From Bog-473 sp963804055 (GTDB taxonomy: Bacteria; Actinomycetota; Acidimicrobiia; Acidimicrobiales; RAAP-2), in the NCBI GenBank assembly GCA_963804055.1, contig CAWDOU010000001.1, positions 682,001 through 746,000 of the forward strand: DNA of 64,000 bases, read 5' to 3'. Every line of letters begins with the position of its first letter. Position 1 is the stretch's first letter. The notes under the pieces are model-generated. The model was not told the DNA's origin and did not search any database. It saw only the letters and a list, made by a program, of their open reading frames with translations. Below, one piece after another: positions 34,050 to 41,681 of the stretch. The position numbers were made by a program, and so were the translations under genes.

Positions 34050-35530
34050 GCGGGGTCGGCTCCGGACTCGAGACGGGACTTGATCACCTTGCCGCTCTCG
34101 TTGCGTGGGAGCGCGTCGACCACGGTAATCCGGCGGGGCACCTTGTAGTCGGCCAGCCGTACGAGGAGGAAGGCACGCAACTCGTCGGTCGGTGTGTCCT
34201 CGCGCAGCACGACCCAGGCCGCCACGTCCTCGCCGAGGACGGGGTGCGCCACCCCCGACACGGCCGCTTCCCTCACGGAGGGGTGCTCGAAGAGGGCGGC
34301 CTCGACTTCGCCGGGCACCACGTTGTGGCCGCCCCGGATGATGATCTCCTTCTGCCGGCCGACGATCCACAGGTGCCCGTCGTTGTCGACGTAGCCGAGG
34401 TCCCCGCTGCGCAGCCATCCCTCGTCCCACGGGTCGTCGGCACCCGTGGGGTCGCCGACGTAGGACCGGGCCGGGCCCGTCCCCCTGATCGCCACCTCCC
34501 CGATTGCTCCCGTCGGGACGCTCGCGCCGGCCGGCCCGGCGATCCGGACCTCGACGCCCGGTAGCGGCAGGCCGACCGAGCCCAGGTGCCGCCCGCCGTC
34601 ACCCATCGGCGTGGCCGTCACGGCGCCGAACTCCGTCATCCCGTAGCCGCACAGGACGTCGGCCACGCGCAGGCCCGCACCGAAGCGGCGCAACGTTGCG
34701 GCGGCAATGGGCGCGCTGCCCACCGTGACGACGGCCAGGCTCGAGAGATCGGCCGTCCCGAACCGCGGGGAGGCGACGATCAGCTCCACCATGGCGGGCA
34801 CCAGGAAGGCGGAGACCGGCCGGTCGCGCTCCACCGCGGCGATCCACGTCTCCGCGCTGAAACGAGGGAGGAACCAGCCGCTCAATCCGCCGCGGAGCGG
34901 GCCCGTGACGAGGAGCGAGCCGCTGGTCGTGGCGAACGGTGAGGAGGAGAGGAACCCGAGGCCCAACCAGCTCGAGGGCACGCGGTCTGTCGTCGAGAGC
35001 CCGCCGTGGCGCACGACGACCCCCTTCGGCCGGCCGGTGGTCCCCGAGGTGTACATGATGTCGGCGACGTCGTCGGGACCGGCGGGCCGCGCCGGATCCC
35101 CGTCGTCGGGGGAGAGCAGTTCGGTCCACGACAGGTGCCCGCCCGTGTGCGTTGACACGACGGTCCGGACAGCGGCGCGGACCTCCGGGACGACCTCGCT
35201 GCACAGTGCGATGGACGCGCCCGCATCCTCCAGGATCCGTGCCATCTCGACCGGACCGAGCCGGGCCAGCAGCGGGACCGCCACGGCGCCCGCCTTGTGG
35301 ATGCCGAGATACGAGACGAGCCACTGCAGCGGCTCGTCGTTGCCGATGAGCAGCGCCACCCGGTCACCGCGTGCGAGCCCGTGCTCGTGCAGCCCGTTGG
35401 CGAGCCGGTTGGAGCGTCGATGCCAGTCGTCCACCGTGAGCTCTTGACCATCGGCCATGTTGCGCCATGCCACCGCATCGGGGAACGACGTGGCCAACCG
35501 CGCCACGAGCCCCGCCTGGAGCAACGTCAT
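34046..35530 (-). CDS. AMP-dependent acyl-CoA synthetase/ligase
   Basis: 494 residues. ATP-grasping loop YTSGTTGRPKGV (about 166-177), adenylate motif GYGMTEFG (about 297), hinge SGDLGYVDNDGHLWIVGRQKE and catalytic Lys in PRNESGKVIKS near the C-terminus. It activates a carboxylic acid to acyl-AMP and then acyl-CoA. The coupled enoyl-CoA hydratase suggests catabolism of the product. The ATG at 35530 begins the first credible N-terminus; the phosphotriesterase gene ends 22 bp upstream, so the three may be one transcript. Confidence 0.92.
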   Translation of the reverse strand: MTLLQAGLVARLATSFPDAVAWRNMADGQELTVDDWHRRSNRLANGLHEHGLARGDRVALLIGNDEPLQWLVSYLGIHKAGAVAVPLLARLGPVEMARILEDAGASIALCSEVVPEVRAAVRTVVSTHTGGHLSWTELLSPDDGDPARPAGPDDVADIMYTSGTTGRPKGVVVRHGGLSTTDRVPSSWLGLGFLSSSPFATTSGSLLVTGPLRGGLSGWFLPRFSAETWIAAVERDRPVSAFLVPAMVELIVASPRFGTADLSSLAVVTVGSAPIAAATLRRFGAGLRVADVLCGYGMTEFGAVTATPMGDGGRHLGSVGLPLPGVEVRIAGPAGASVPTGAIGEVAIRGTGPARSYVGDPTGADDPWDEGWLRSGDLGYVDNDGHLWIVGRQKEIIIRGGHNVVPGEVEAALFEHPSVREAAVSGVAHPVLGEDVAAWVVLREDTPTDELRAFLLVRLADYKVPRRITVVDALPRNESGKVIKSRLESGADPA

Positions 35531-35552
35531 GGCGACGTGCCTGGTGCGTGCA

Positions 35553-36524
35553 TCAGTACGGGGGGCCGCCTTCGAGGATGGTGCGCGGGTTGTCGACGAG
35601 CATCGTCGTGATGTCGGCGTCGCTGATCCCACGGTCGCGCATGACCGGGAGCACCTCGTCGGAAATGTAGGTCCAGCGCCAATCGCTCGATGCCTCGGTG
35701 AATGAGCGGGGAAACCAGTCGACGAAGCACATCGCATCGTGCGAGAGCACGATGCGATCGGCGAACCCGCGGGCACACAGGCGCGCCACGGCGTCGACGC
35801 GCTCCTCCAGGGTGATGCCTGGGAGGCCGAAGTGGTCGAAGCCGAGGTAGGAGCCGTTGTCGATAAGGCTCAGGTGATAGTCGGTGTTGACCGTCCCCCC
35901 GCTGTGGCCGACGACAACCCTGGTCAGGTCGACACCTTCCTCCTCGAAGATGCGCTGCTGCTCAAGGCCCCAGGGCTCGGGCGGTGTGGGCGTGTGGGTG
36001 GTGATGGGAACGCCGGTGGCGCGGTGCGCCTGCGCCACGGCTCGGAGCACGCGTTCCACGCCGGGCGTGATGCCGGGGCGGTCGGACGCGCACTTGAGGA
36101 TGCCGGCCCGCACGCCGGTCGCACCGATCCCGTCCCGTATCTCGCGCAGGAAGACGTCCACCATCGGTTCGGGCCCACCGAGAATGGTCCCGGGCCCCTG
36201 GAAGTGAAAGAACATCGGGACTTCGTTGTAGGTGTAGACGCCCGTGGCCACGACGACGTTGATTTCGGGGACCTGCTCGGCAATGGCGGCGACCCGCGGG
36301 ATGTAGCGGCCCAGCCCGATCACCGTGAGATCGACCAGGGTGTCGATCCCCTTGTCCTTGAGCTCGCGCAGCTTCGCCACGGCGCGGGCCTGCTCCGCCG
36401 CCTCGTCCCATTCGTCGGCGGTCTTCTCTATCTCCGGGCTCAGCACGAAAATGTGCTCGTGCATGAGCGTGCGCCCGAGACGGCTGCCTTCGACCGGACC
36501 CCGCACCGTGTTGACCTGGGCCAT
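35553..36524 (-). CDS. Phosphotriesterase-family metal hydrolase (probable lactonase)
   Basis: 323 residues, amidohydrolase TIM barrel. Metal ligands His22/His24 (LMHEHIF), the carboxylated Lys region AGILKCASD, then TTHT, VGHSGG, FDHFG and LSHDAM are in the family order. Members hydrolyse lactones or phosphotriesters; actinobacterial paralogues are mostly lactonases. The ATG at 36524 has AAGGGGAG upstream. TACGAT at 36572-36567 gives a plausible -10. Confidence 0.9.
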   Translation of the reverse strand: MAQVNTVRGPVEGSRLGRTLMHEHIFVLSPEIEKTADEWDEAAEQARAVAKLRELKDKGIDTLVDLTVIGLGRYIPRVAAIAEQVPEINVVVATGVYTYNEVPMFFHFQGPGTILGGPEPMVDVFLREIRDGIGATGVRAGILKCASDRPGITPGVERVLRAVAQAHRATGVPITTHTPTPPEPWGLEQQRIFEEEGVDLTRVVVGHSGGTVNTDYHLSLIDNGSYLGFDHFGLPGITLEERVDAVARLCARGFADRIVLSHDAMCFVDWFPRSFTEASSDWRWTYISDEVLPVMRDRGISDADITTMLVDNPRTILEGGPPY

Positions 36525-36566
36525 CGGCTCCCCTTGCGTGGTGTCCCGTCTGGCTGACGCCAGGCG

Positions 36567-36572
36567 ATCGTA
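36567..36572 (-). promoter_or_regulatory. Probable -10 of the phosphotriesterase-family gene
   Basis: TACGAT on the minus strand, followed within 20 nt by a small inverted repeat TGGC/GCCA, then a good ribosome site before the ATG at 36524. Confidence 0.35.
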
Positions 36573-36702
36573 GCGGGGGTGGGGGAGCGGCGGCGGGGAG
36601 TCCGGCGCGCAAATGTCACAGCAGCCCCACAGCGGATCCTGCGTCGGGGTCGAAGGGACCGTGGTCGGATGGCGTTGTCTCCGACCGAGGAACTTCGAAC
36701 CC

Positions 36703-37059
36703 ATGCCATCCCCAGCCCAAGGCCGCACACCAGCAGGCAGAGACAGAGCCCAGGCGCGGCTGCGCGTGCTGACCCGCTCGGTGATCGTCGCTGCCACGGG
36801 TGCGACGGTCGCCATCGGCATCGTCGTCGCCCGGGACCACCCGGGCGCCAGTGCGGTGCGGTCGTCCGGCGCGTCGACAGCATCGGCGGGGCGATCCACC
36901 ACCGCGACCACGAGTGGCGCCTCCTCGTCGGGGACCGCATCCGGATCCTCGGTCTCGGGCACCACGGGAACGACCGGCAACACCGGCACCTCCTCGTCTT
37001 CGGCCCCGACCTCCACCTCGTCGTCGCCCAGCGTGACATCGGGCGCCACCTCGTCGTGA
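36703..37059 (+). CDS. Membrane-anchored Ser/Thr-rich protein with SGA(S/T) motifs; FMN-binding domain absent
   Basis: 118 residues from the ATG at 36703 (36613 is an alternative). A helix at about 24-43 is followed by an outward, low-complexity Ser/Thr/Gly tail. SGAS occurs at 55-58 and 71-74, SGAT at 113-116, just before the stop. In related actinobacterial clusters the equivalent protein continues into an FMN_bind domain whose SGA(S/T) Thr receives FMN from ApbE. Here the chain ends where that domain would begin, and no frame downstream restores it. The TGA overlaps the ApbE GTG. Confidence 0.6.
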   Translation: MPSPAQGRTPAGRDRAQARLRVLTRSVIVAATGATVAIGIVVARDHPGASAVRSSGASTASAGRSTTATTSGASSSGTASGSSVSGTTGTTGNTGTSSSSAPTSTSSSPSVTSGATSS

Positions 37060-38006
37060 CCGTGGGGAGCGACGTGCTCGAGCCGGTTCTGACCGCTCGT
37101 TCGTTCCGCGCCATCGGGACCACCGCCACGGTCGTGGTGCAGGACCCTCGTCACGCGGAGGTGGCCGAGCGCCTGCTCGACGCCGAGCTCACCGCCGTCG
37201 ACCTCGCCTGCAGCCGGTTCCGTGACGACTCGGAGCTCCAGGCGGTGCACGCCGGCGCCGGCCGGGCGGTCACTGTCGGCGCGCTCCTCTTCGAAGCACT
37301 CTGCGTAGCGTGTGAGACGGCTGAACGGACCGGCGGCGCCGTCGATCCCACCGTCGGCAATGCCATCGCCGCGCTCGGCTACGACGCCGATCTGGCCGAG
37401 GTGCAGAGCCGTCCTCCGGGCCCCCCGCGGGCCCTGGGCCGGGTTGCGGGCTTTCAGCACGTGCAGCTCGATCGGTCCCGGCGCACGGTCCGCATTCCGC
37501 GGGGGGTGCGTCTCGATCTCGGTGCCTCGGCCAAGGCACTGGCCGCCGACAGGGCCGCCGCCCGCATTGCCGAGCGGATCGGCGCCGGCGTGCTGGTGAG
37601 CCTCGGTGGCGACGTCGCCGTCGCCGGGAGGCCCCCGGCCGGCGGGTGGGCGATCGGCATCGCTCCCGAGTCGGCCACGCCGCCTGCGGAAGCGGACCAG
37701 GTGGTGGCCATCAGCGCCGGTGGGCTGGCCAGCTCGGGCCCTGGGGCGCGCACGTGGAGGGCGGGCGACCGGACGCTCCACCACATCATCGACCCGAGCA
37801 GTGGGGAGTGCGTCGAGCCGTACTGGCAGCTTGTCTCGGCCACGGGCGCCAGCTGCGTCGAGGCCAATCTCGTGACGACCGCCGCCATCGTCTGGGGCCG
37901 GAGTGCCCTCGACCAGCTGCCCCGACTCGGTCAGGCGGCCCGGCTGGTGCGCTCCGACGGCCGCGTCTTCTTCGTCAACGGGTGGCCGGGAGGGCACGCG
38001 GCATGA
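37056..38006 (+). CDS. apbE: ApbE-type FAD:protein FMN transferase
   Basis: 316 residues. Transfers FMN from FAD to a Thr/Ser of outward-facing proteins, using Mg2+. Seen: VDLACSRFRDDSEL, GAVDPTVGNAIAALGYD, RLDLGASAKALAADRAA, GVLVSLGGDVAVAG, AGGLASSGPGARTW with HHIIDPSSG, and SCVEANLVTTAAIVWG. In the last block the metal-binding Asp usual in ADALATA is Asn. No signal peptide is obvious from the GTG at 37056. That start is set by the GTGA overlap, and the stop overlaps the next ATG. Confidence 0.85.
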   Translation: MTVGSDVLEPVLTARSFRAIGTTATVVVQDPRHAEVAERLLDAELTAVDLACSRFRDDSELQAVHAGAGRAVTVGALLFEALCVACETAERTGGAVDPTVGNAIAALGYDADLAEVQSRPPGPPRALGRVAGFQHVQLDRSRRTVRIPRGVRLDLGASAKALAADRAAARIAERIGAGVLVSLGGDVAVAGRPPAGGWAIGIAPESATPPAEADQVVAISAGGLASSGPGARTWRAGDRTLHHIIDPSSGECVEPYWQLVSATGASCVEANLVTTAAIVWGRSALDQLPRLGQAARLVRSDGRVFFVNGWPGGHAA

Positions 38007-38626
38007 ACTCGACCTTCCTCTGGTACGTCACGCGGGCCAGCGGCCTGATGGCGATGATCCTGCTGACCGGGACCATGGTGCTGGGCATCACCACCACCAC
38101 GCGCGCCAGGGCGCGCAACTGGCCGGGTTTCGCACAGCAGGAGCTGCACCGGCGTGTCTCCATGGTCGCAGTGGTCTTCCTCGCCATCCACGTCGCCACC
38201 AGCGTGCTCGACACATACGTCTCCATCAGCTGGGCGGCCGTCGTGATCCCGTTCACCTCCGGCTACGGGCGCCTCTGGGTGGGCATCGGCACCATCGCAC
38301 TCGACCTGCTGCTCGCCGTCTTCGTGTCCAGCCTGCTCCGGGCGAGGATGCGCCCGGGGGCGTGGCGCGCCGTGCACTGGCTGGCCTACCTGTCCTGGCC
38401 GGTGGCGTTGGCGCACACGTTCGGCATGGGGACCGACGCCGGCGAGGGCTGGGTCATCGTGCTGGGCGCTGTCTGCGTCGCCGCCGTCGCCGGCGCGCTG
38501 GCGTGGCGGCTGCAGGTGCTCGTTCGCCAGTCTTCGGCGCGGAAGGCGCTGGCAGCGGTCACCGGCGTTCCCTCGAAGCACCTCGCGTTGTCGAGCCGGC
38601 CGGGATCGCGAGCCCCGCATGGCTGA
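38003..38626 (+). CDS. Ferric reductase-like transmembrane haem protein
   Basis: 207 residues, about six helices. Paired His residues in QELHRRVSMVAVVFLAIHVATS and in AVHWLAYLSWPVALAHTFGMG (separate helices) fit two b-type haems crossing the membrane, as in the ferric reductase/FRD family. No FAD/NADPH domain is fused, so electrons must come from partner proteins: the NuoF-like protein and ferredoxin next door. ATG 38003 overlaps the ApbE stop (ATGA), and the 3' end overlaps the next gene by 8 bp. Confidence 0.85.
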   Translation: MNSTFLWYVTRASGLMAMILLTGTMVLGITTTTRARARNWPGFAQQELHRRVSMVAVVFLAIHVATSVLDTYVSISWAAVVIPFTSGYGRLWVGIGTIALDLLLAVFVSSLLRARMRPGAWRAVHWLAYLSWPVALAHTFGMGTDAGEGWVIVLGAVCVAAVAGALAWRLQVLVRQSSARKALAAVTGVPSKHLALSSRPGSRAPHG

Positions 38627-39902
38627 CGTGCGCCTGGCCGCCCCTAGTGCCGTGCGCTACTGCCTGCTGGGACACCCCACCGACCTGGCCGGTCATGTCG
38701 CCGCGCTCGGCCCGGTCCCGCTGCCGGCGGCCGGTGTCCTCGAGTGGCGCAGCAGCTTTGCCGCTTCGCTCGAGGCTTCCGGCCTGTCCGGCCGCGGCGG
38801 CGGCGGGTTCCCGGCCGCCGTCAAGCTCGCCGCGGCACAGCGCCGGGGGGCGGGAGGCGTGGTGCTGGTGAACGCCATGGAAGGGGAACCGGCCAGCGAC
38901 AAGGACAAGCTCCTGCTCCTCCGCTCGCCGCACCTCGTGCTCGACGGTGCGCAGCTTCTCGCCGTGTCCACCGGGGCCGCCGGCGTGACGGTCTGCGTGC
39001 CCGAGGGGCGCGAACACGTGGCCGCGGCGGTCACGCGCGCCCAGCACGAGCGCCTGGCGGCGGGTTACGCGGCCGTCCCCGAAACCGTGGTGCGGCCACC
39101 CGACCGCTTCATCGCCGGCGAGGAGTCGGCGCTGGCGCGCTGGGTCGAGTCCGGCCGCTCGCTCCCCTCCTTCCGGCCGGACAAGGGCGCCGCGCTGCGG
39201 ATCGGGCGTCGCGCCGTCCTGGTGCACAACGCCGAGACGTTGGCCCACGTGGCCATGATCGCCCGCACCGGCCCGGAGGCGTTCCGGGCGCACGGCCTGG
39301 CGGAGGACCCCGGGACGTCGCTGGTGACCATCTCGGGTGCGGTCGAGCACCCCGGGGTGGTCGAGGTCGACCGCGGCACGCCCCTCGCCGACATCGCGGC
39401 CCGGGCCGTTCCGACCGCCGCGCCGCAGGCCCTCCTCGTCGGCGGGTACGGCGGCGCCTGGGTCGGGCCTGCACACTTCACCACGCCCTACGCCTCCCTC
39501 TCGCTCCGCGCCCTCGGCGCGTCGGCGGGAGTCGGCATCGTGGTCGCGCTCGGTCCGCGCTCGTGCGGACTCGCGGAATCGGCCCGTATCGCCCACTACC
39601 TGGCCGGTCAGAGCGCTGGTCAGTGCGGCCCCTGCGTCTACGGGCTGCCCGCCATCGCCGACGACCTGACGCAGCTCGCCCGGGGCCGACCCGACCCCGG
39701 GCTGCTGGCCAGGCTCCATCGCCGGCTGGACGAGGTGGATGGTCGCGGCGCCTGCCGGCACCCTGACGGAGCGGTGCAGCTGGTGCGGAGCGCGCTGCAG
39801 GTCTTCGCGCTCGACGCGGGAGCGCATGGTGCCGGTGTGCCCTGCGCGCACTGGAACCAGCCGTCAGTGCTCCGTTTCCCCGGCGCGGCGCGGGCGGCCT
39901 GA
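38619..39902 (+). CDS. NuoF-like NADH dehydrogenase flavoprotein subunit homologue
   Basis: 427 residues. GLSGRGGGGFPAAVKLAAA (about 55-72) and NAMEGEPASDKDK match the NADH/FMN site of NuoF. An SLBB-like domain follows (SGAVEHPGVVEV). The Fe-S region reads QSAGQCGPCVYG then GRGACRHPDG: the first Cys of the SCGKCTPC pattern is Ala, though a nearby RSCGLAES Cys might substitute. It likely oxidises NADH and passes electrons to the adjacent ferredoxin or haem protein. It is not part of a complex I operon. Confidence 0.85.
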   Translation: MADVRLAAPSAVRYCLLGHPTDLAGHVAALGPVPLPAAGVLEWRSSFAASLEASGLSGRGGGGFPAAVKLAAAQRRGAGGVVLVNAMEGEPASDKDKLLLLRSPHLVLDGAQLLAVSTGAAGVTVCVPEGREHVAAAVTRAQHERLAAGYAAVPETVVRPPDRFIAGEESALARWVESGRSLPSFRPDKGAALRIGRRAVLVHNAETLAHVAMIARTGPEAFRAHGLAEDPGTSLVTISGAVEHPGVVEVDRGTPLADIAARAVPTAAPQALLVGGYGGAWVGPAHFTTPYASLSLRALGASAGVGIVVALGPRSCGLAESARIAHYLAGQSAGQCGPCVYGLPAIADDLTQLARGRPDPGLLARLHRRLDEVDGRGACRHPDGAVQLVRSALQVFALDAGAHGAGVPCAHWNQPSVLRFPGAARAA

Positions 39903-39903
39903 C

Positions 39904-40113
39904 GTGCTGCGCATCCTCATCGACCCCGTTGCCTGCGATGCCTACGGCTACTGCGCCGAGCTGCTTCCCGAGGCCATCACACTCGACGAGTGGGGCTATC
40001 CGATCGTGGACGGCACCCCGCTCACCGCGGAGCTCGTGGCCGTGGCCGAGCGGGCCGCCCGGGACTGTCCCCGGCGCGCCATCACCGTCCGGGAGCGCAC
40101 GAGCGGCCACTGA
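39904..40113 (+). CDS. Single-cluster ferredoxin
   Basis: 69 residues. CDAYGYC (residues about 11-17) and a C-terminal CPRRAI supply three Cys, the pattern of actinobacterial [3Fe-4S] or variable-ligand ferredoxins that serve P450s and reductases. The GTG at 39904 comes one base after the NuoF-like stop. It completes the electron chain of the flavin/haem module. Confidence 0.85.
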   Translation: MLRILIDPVACDAYGYCAELLPEAITLDEWGYPIVDGTPLTAELVAVAERAARDCPRRAITVRERTSGH

Positions 40114-40140
40114 AGCGACGTCGGCGTCACAATGGTGGCC

Positions 40141-40161
40141 ATGCAGGGCGAACGGGCATGA
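40141..40161 (+). CDS. Possible six-codon leader ORF overlapping the GNAT start
   Basis: ATG-CAG-GGC-GAA-CGG-GCA-TGA. Its TGA overlaps the ATG of the acetyltransferase gene (ATGA). A CACAAT hexamer seven bases before the ATG could start a leaderless message at this mini-ORF, making acetyltransferase translation depend on it. Confidence 0.25.
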   Translation: MQGERA

Positions 40162-40625
40162 CGCGTCAGGGACTGGACTTCCGCCAGGCCGAGGAGTCCG
40201 ACCTGGCCCGCATCGTGCAGCTGCTGGTGCTCGGATCGGTCCCGGGCGCCCCGCCGAGCCGGGAGGACCCCGGCGACCTGGGCCCGTACCGCGACGCGTT
40301 GTGCGCCATCGCGCGGAATGGGGGCACGGTGGTGGTGGCGGACCTCGACGGCGAGGTCGTCGGTGTCTGCCAGCTCATCGTCTTCCGGCACCTGCAGGCC
40401 CGTGGTGGCCTCTGCGCCGAGATCGAGTCCGTCCACGTGCACCCGGACCACCGGGGGACGGGAGTGGGCGCCGCGCTGGTGCGTGACGTCATCTCCCGGG
40501 CCCGCGGGCTGGGCTGCTACCGGGTGCAGCTGACCTCGAACAACGCCCGCAGTGACGCCCACCGCTTCTACGAGCGACTCGGGTTCGTGCCGTCCCATGT
40601 CGGGTTCAAGCTCTCCCTCGAATGA
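40158..40625 (+). CDS. GNAT family N-acetyltransferase
   Basis: 155 residues, single GNAT domain. The acetyl-CoA pyrophosphate loop is HRGTGVGAALV (motif A), preceded by AEIESVHVHPDH and followed by NNARSDAHRFYERLGF (motif B). The acetylated amine is unknown. ATG 40158 is chosen because it follows the mini-ORF and gives the usual domain length. Confidence 0.87.
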   Translation: MTRQGLDFRQAEESDLARIVQLLVLGSVPGAPPSREDPGDLGPYRDALCAIARNGGTVVVADLDGEVVGVCQLIVFRHLQARGGLCAEIESVHVHPDHRGTGVGAALVRDVISRARGLGCYRVQLTSNNARSDAHRFYERLGFVPSHVGFKLSLE

Positions 40626-40652
40626 CGGGCCGCCTCGGTTGCGTTCCATTCG

Positions 40653-40673
40653 GTAACTATGTAATCTTGTAAT
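40653..40673 (+). promoter_or_regulatory. Leaderless promoter overlapped by 8-bp iterons
   Basis: GTAAC at 40653, GTAAT at 40661 and GTAAT at 40669 recur every 8 bp up to the ATG at 40674, in the most AT-rich spot for several kb. TAATCT (40662-40667) plus six bases and ATG is a leaderless promoter. A protein binding the iterons would block it. Confidence 0.5.
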
Positions 40674-41279
40674 ATGACCCAAGGGAGCAACGAAAGCGGA
40701 AGAGGAGCGCAGCGGGGGAGGCGCCGTTCGGCCGGCCCACCGCCCTCCGGCCCCGAGCAGGAGCGCCTCATCGGGGCCTGGTTCGCCGGGCGGGTACCCG
40801 GCACATGGTTCTCGGAGAGCCCGACCATCACCATCGACGGCGACGAGATCCAGGTCGTCGGCAAGCTGGCGCCGCCCCAACTCCCCGACGGGGCGGCCGA
40901 GGACGAGGTGCGCGTCGCCGAGCAGGCCCGCATCAGCGGGTTCCGGGAGGAGACCCGGTCCGGGCGCATCCGCATCGCCGACGAGGCGCAGCCGGCCTTC
41001 CGCCGCGTCGTCTCCTGGGGCGCCGAATGCGGCGGGTCCCGCGTCTTGTTCACCACGGCGGGGGTGCCGGTCATGACCCGGCTGCGCATGGATGACCGCC
41101 AGGCCCTCGACACGTTGATCGAGGCCGGCGTGGCGCGCAGCCGCAGCGAGGCGCTGGCCTGGTGTGTCCGGCTGGTGGCCCGGCACGAGGCCGAGTGGAT
41201 CCGCGAGTTGCGCGAGGCCATGTCCGCCGTGGAGGAGGTCCGCAACAAGGGGCCGAGGAGCGGTACCGGCAACGGCTGA
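40674..41279 (+). CDS. Hypothetical protein with ribbon-helix-helix-like C-terminus
   Basis: 201 residues. An Arg/Gly-rich start is followed by a domain of unknown type (about 30-110). The C-terminal part, TRLRMDDRQALDTLIEAGVARSRSEALAWCVRLV, looks like a ribbon-helix-helix fold (short strand, two helices), suggesting DNA binding. Iterons overlapping its own promoter would suit autoregulation. The assignment rests on pattern similarity only. Confidence 0.65.
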   Translation: MTQGSNESGRGAQRGRRRSAGPPPSGPEQERLIGAWFAGRVPGTWFSESPTITIDGDEIQVVGKLAPPQLPDGAAEDEVRVAEQARISGFREETRSGRIRIADEAQPAFRRVVSWGAECGGSRVLFTTAGVPVMTRLRMDDRQALDTLIEAGVARSRSEALAWCVRLVARHEAEWIRELREAMSAVEEVRNKGPRSGTGNG

Positions 41280-41303
41280 ACAGGCGGCGTGCCACGATCT
41301 GGC

Positions 41304-41663
41304 ATGGCACTAGGACACTTCCACCAGATTCAGGCTGATCTCCGCGAGCCCTATCACGCGCTCACCGCGGCCATTCCCGACGTCATGGCCGGCTACGGCG
41401 CGCTCCACGACGCCGCCTTCGTCGACGGGGCGCTCGACGTCACGACGAAGGAGCTCATTGCGCTGGCCATCGCCATCACCCGCGAGTGCGACGGCTGCAT
41501 CGCCGCCCACGGCAGGAACCTGGCCCGGCGGGGCGCCACCCCGGAGGCGGTCGCCGAGATGATCGGCGTGGCCATCACGATGAACGGCGGTCCGGGGCTG
41601 GTGTGGGGGCCGCGAGCGCTGGCGGCCTACCAGGAGTACAGCGAGGGCTCCGCGAAGGGCTGA
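41304..41663 (+). CDS. Carboxymuconolactone decarboxylase/AhpD-like protein
   Basis: 119 residues. CxxC with following His in ITRECDGCIAAHGRNLARRGAT is the AhpD redox motif. Length matches single-domain CMD proteins that form hexamers. ATG 41304 was preferred to an upstream GTG at 41289; CACGAT lies five bases before it as a weak -10. It may work in peroxide or disulfide reduction. Confidence 0.83.
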   Translation: MALGHFHQIQADLREPYHALTAAIPDVMAGYGALHDAAFVDGALDVTTKELIALAIAITRECDGCIAAHGRNLARRGATPEAVAEMIGVAITMNGGPGLVWGPRALAAYQEYSEGSAKG

Positions 41664-41681
41664 GCGGCGTCGCCGGGCGGG

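Noticed and set aside
35553..37997. Very long open frame running through the phosphotriesterase gene and antisense to the next two genes
   Set aside because: Only the part up to 36524 has family motifs. The upstream extension is the antisense of the ApbE region and reflects high GC with few stops.
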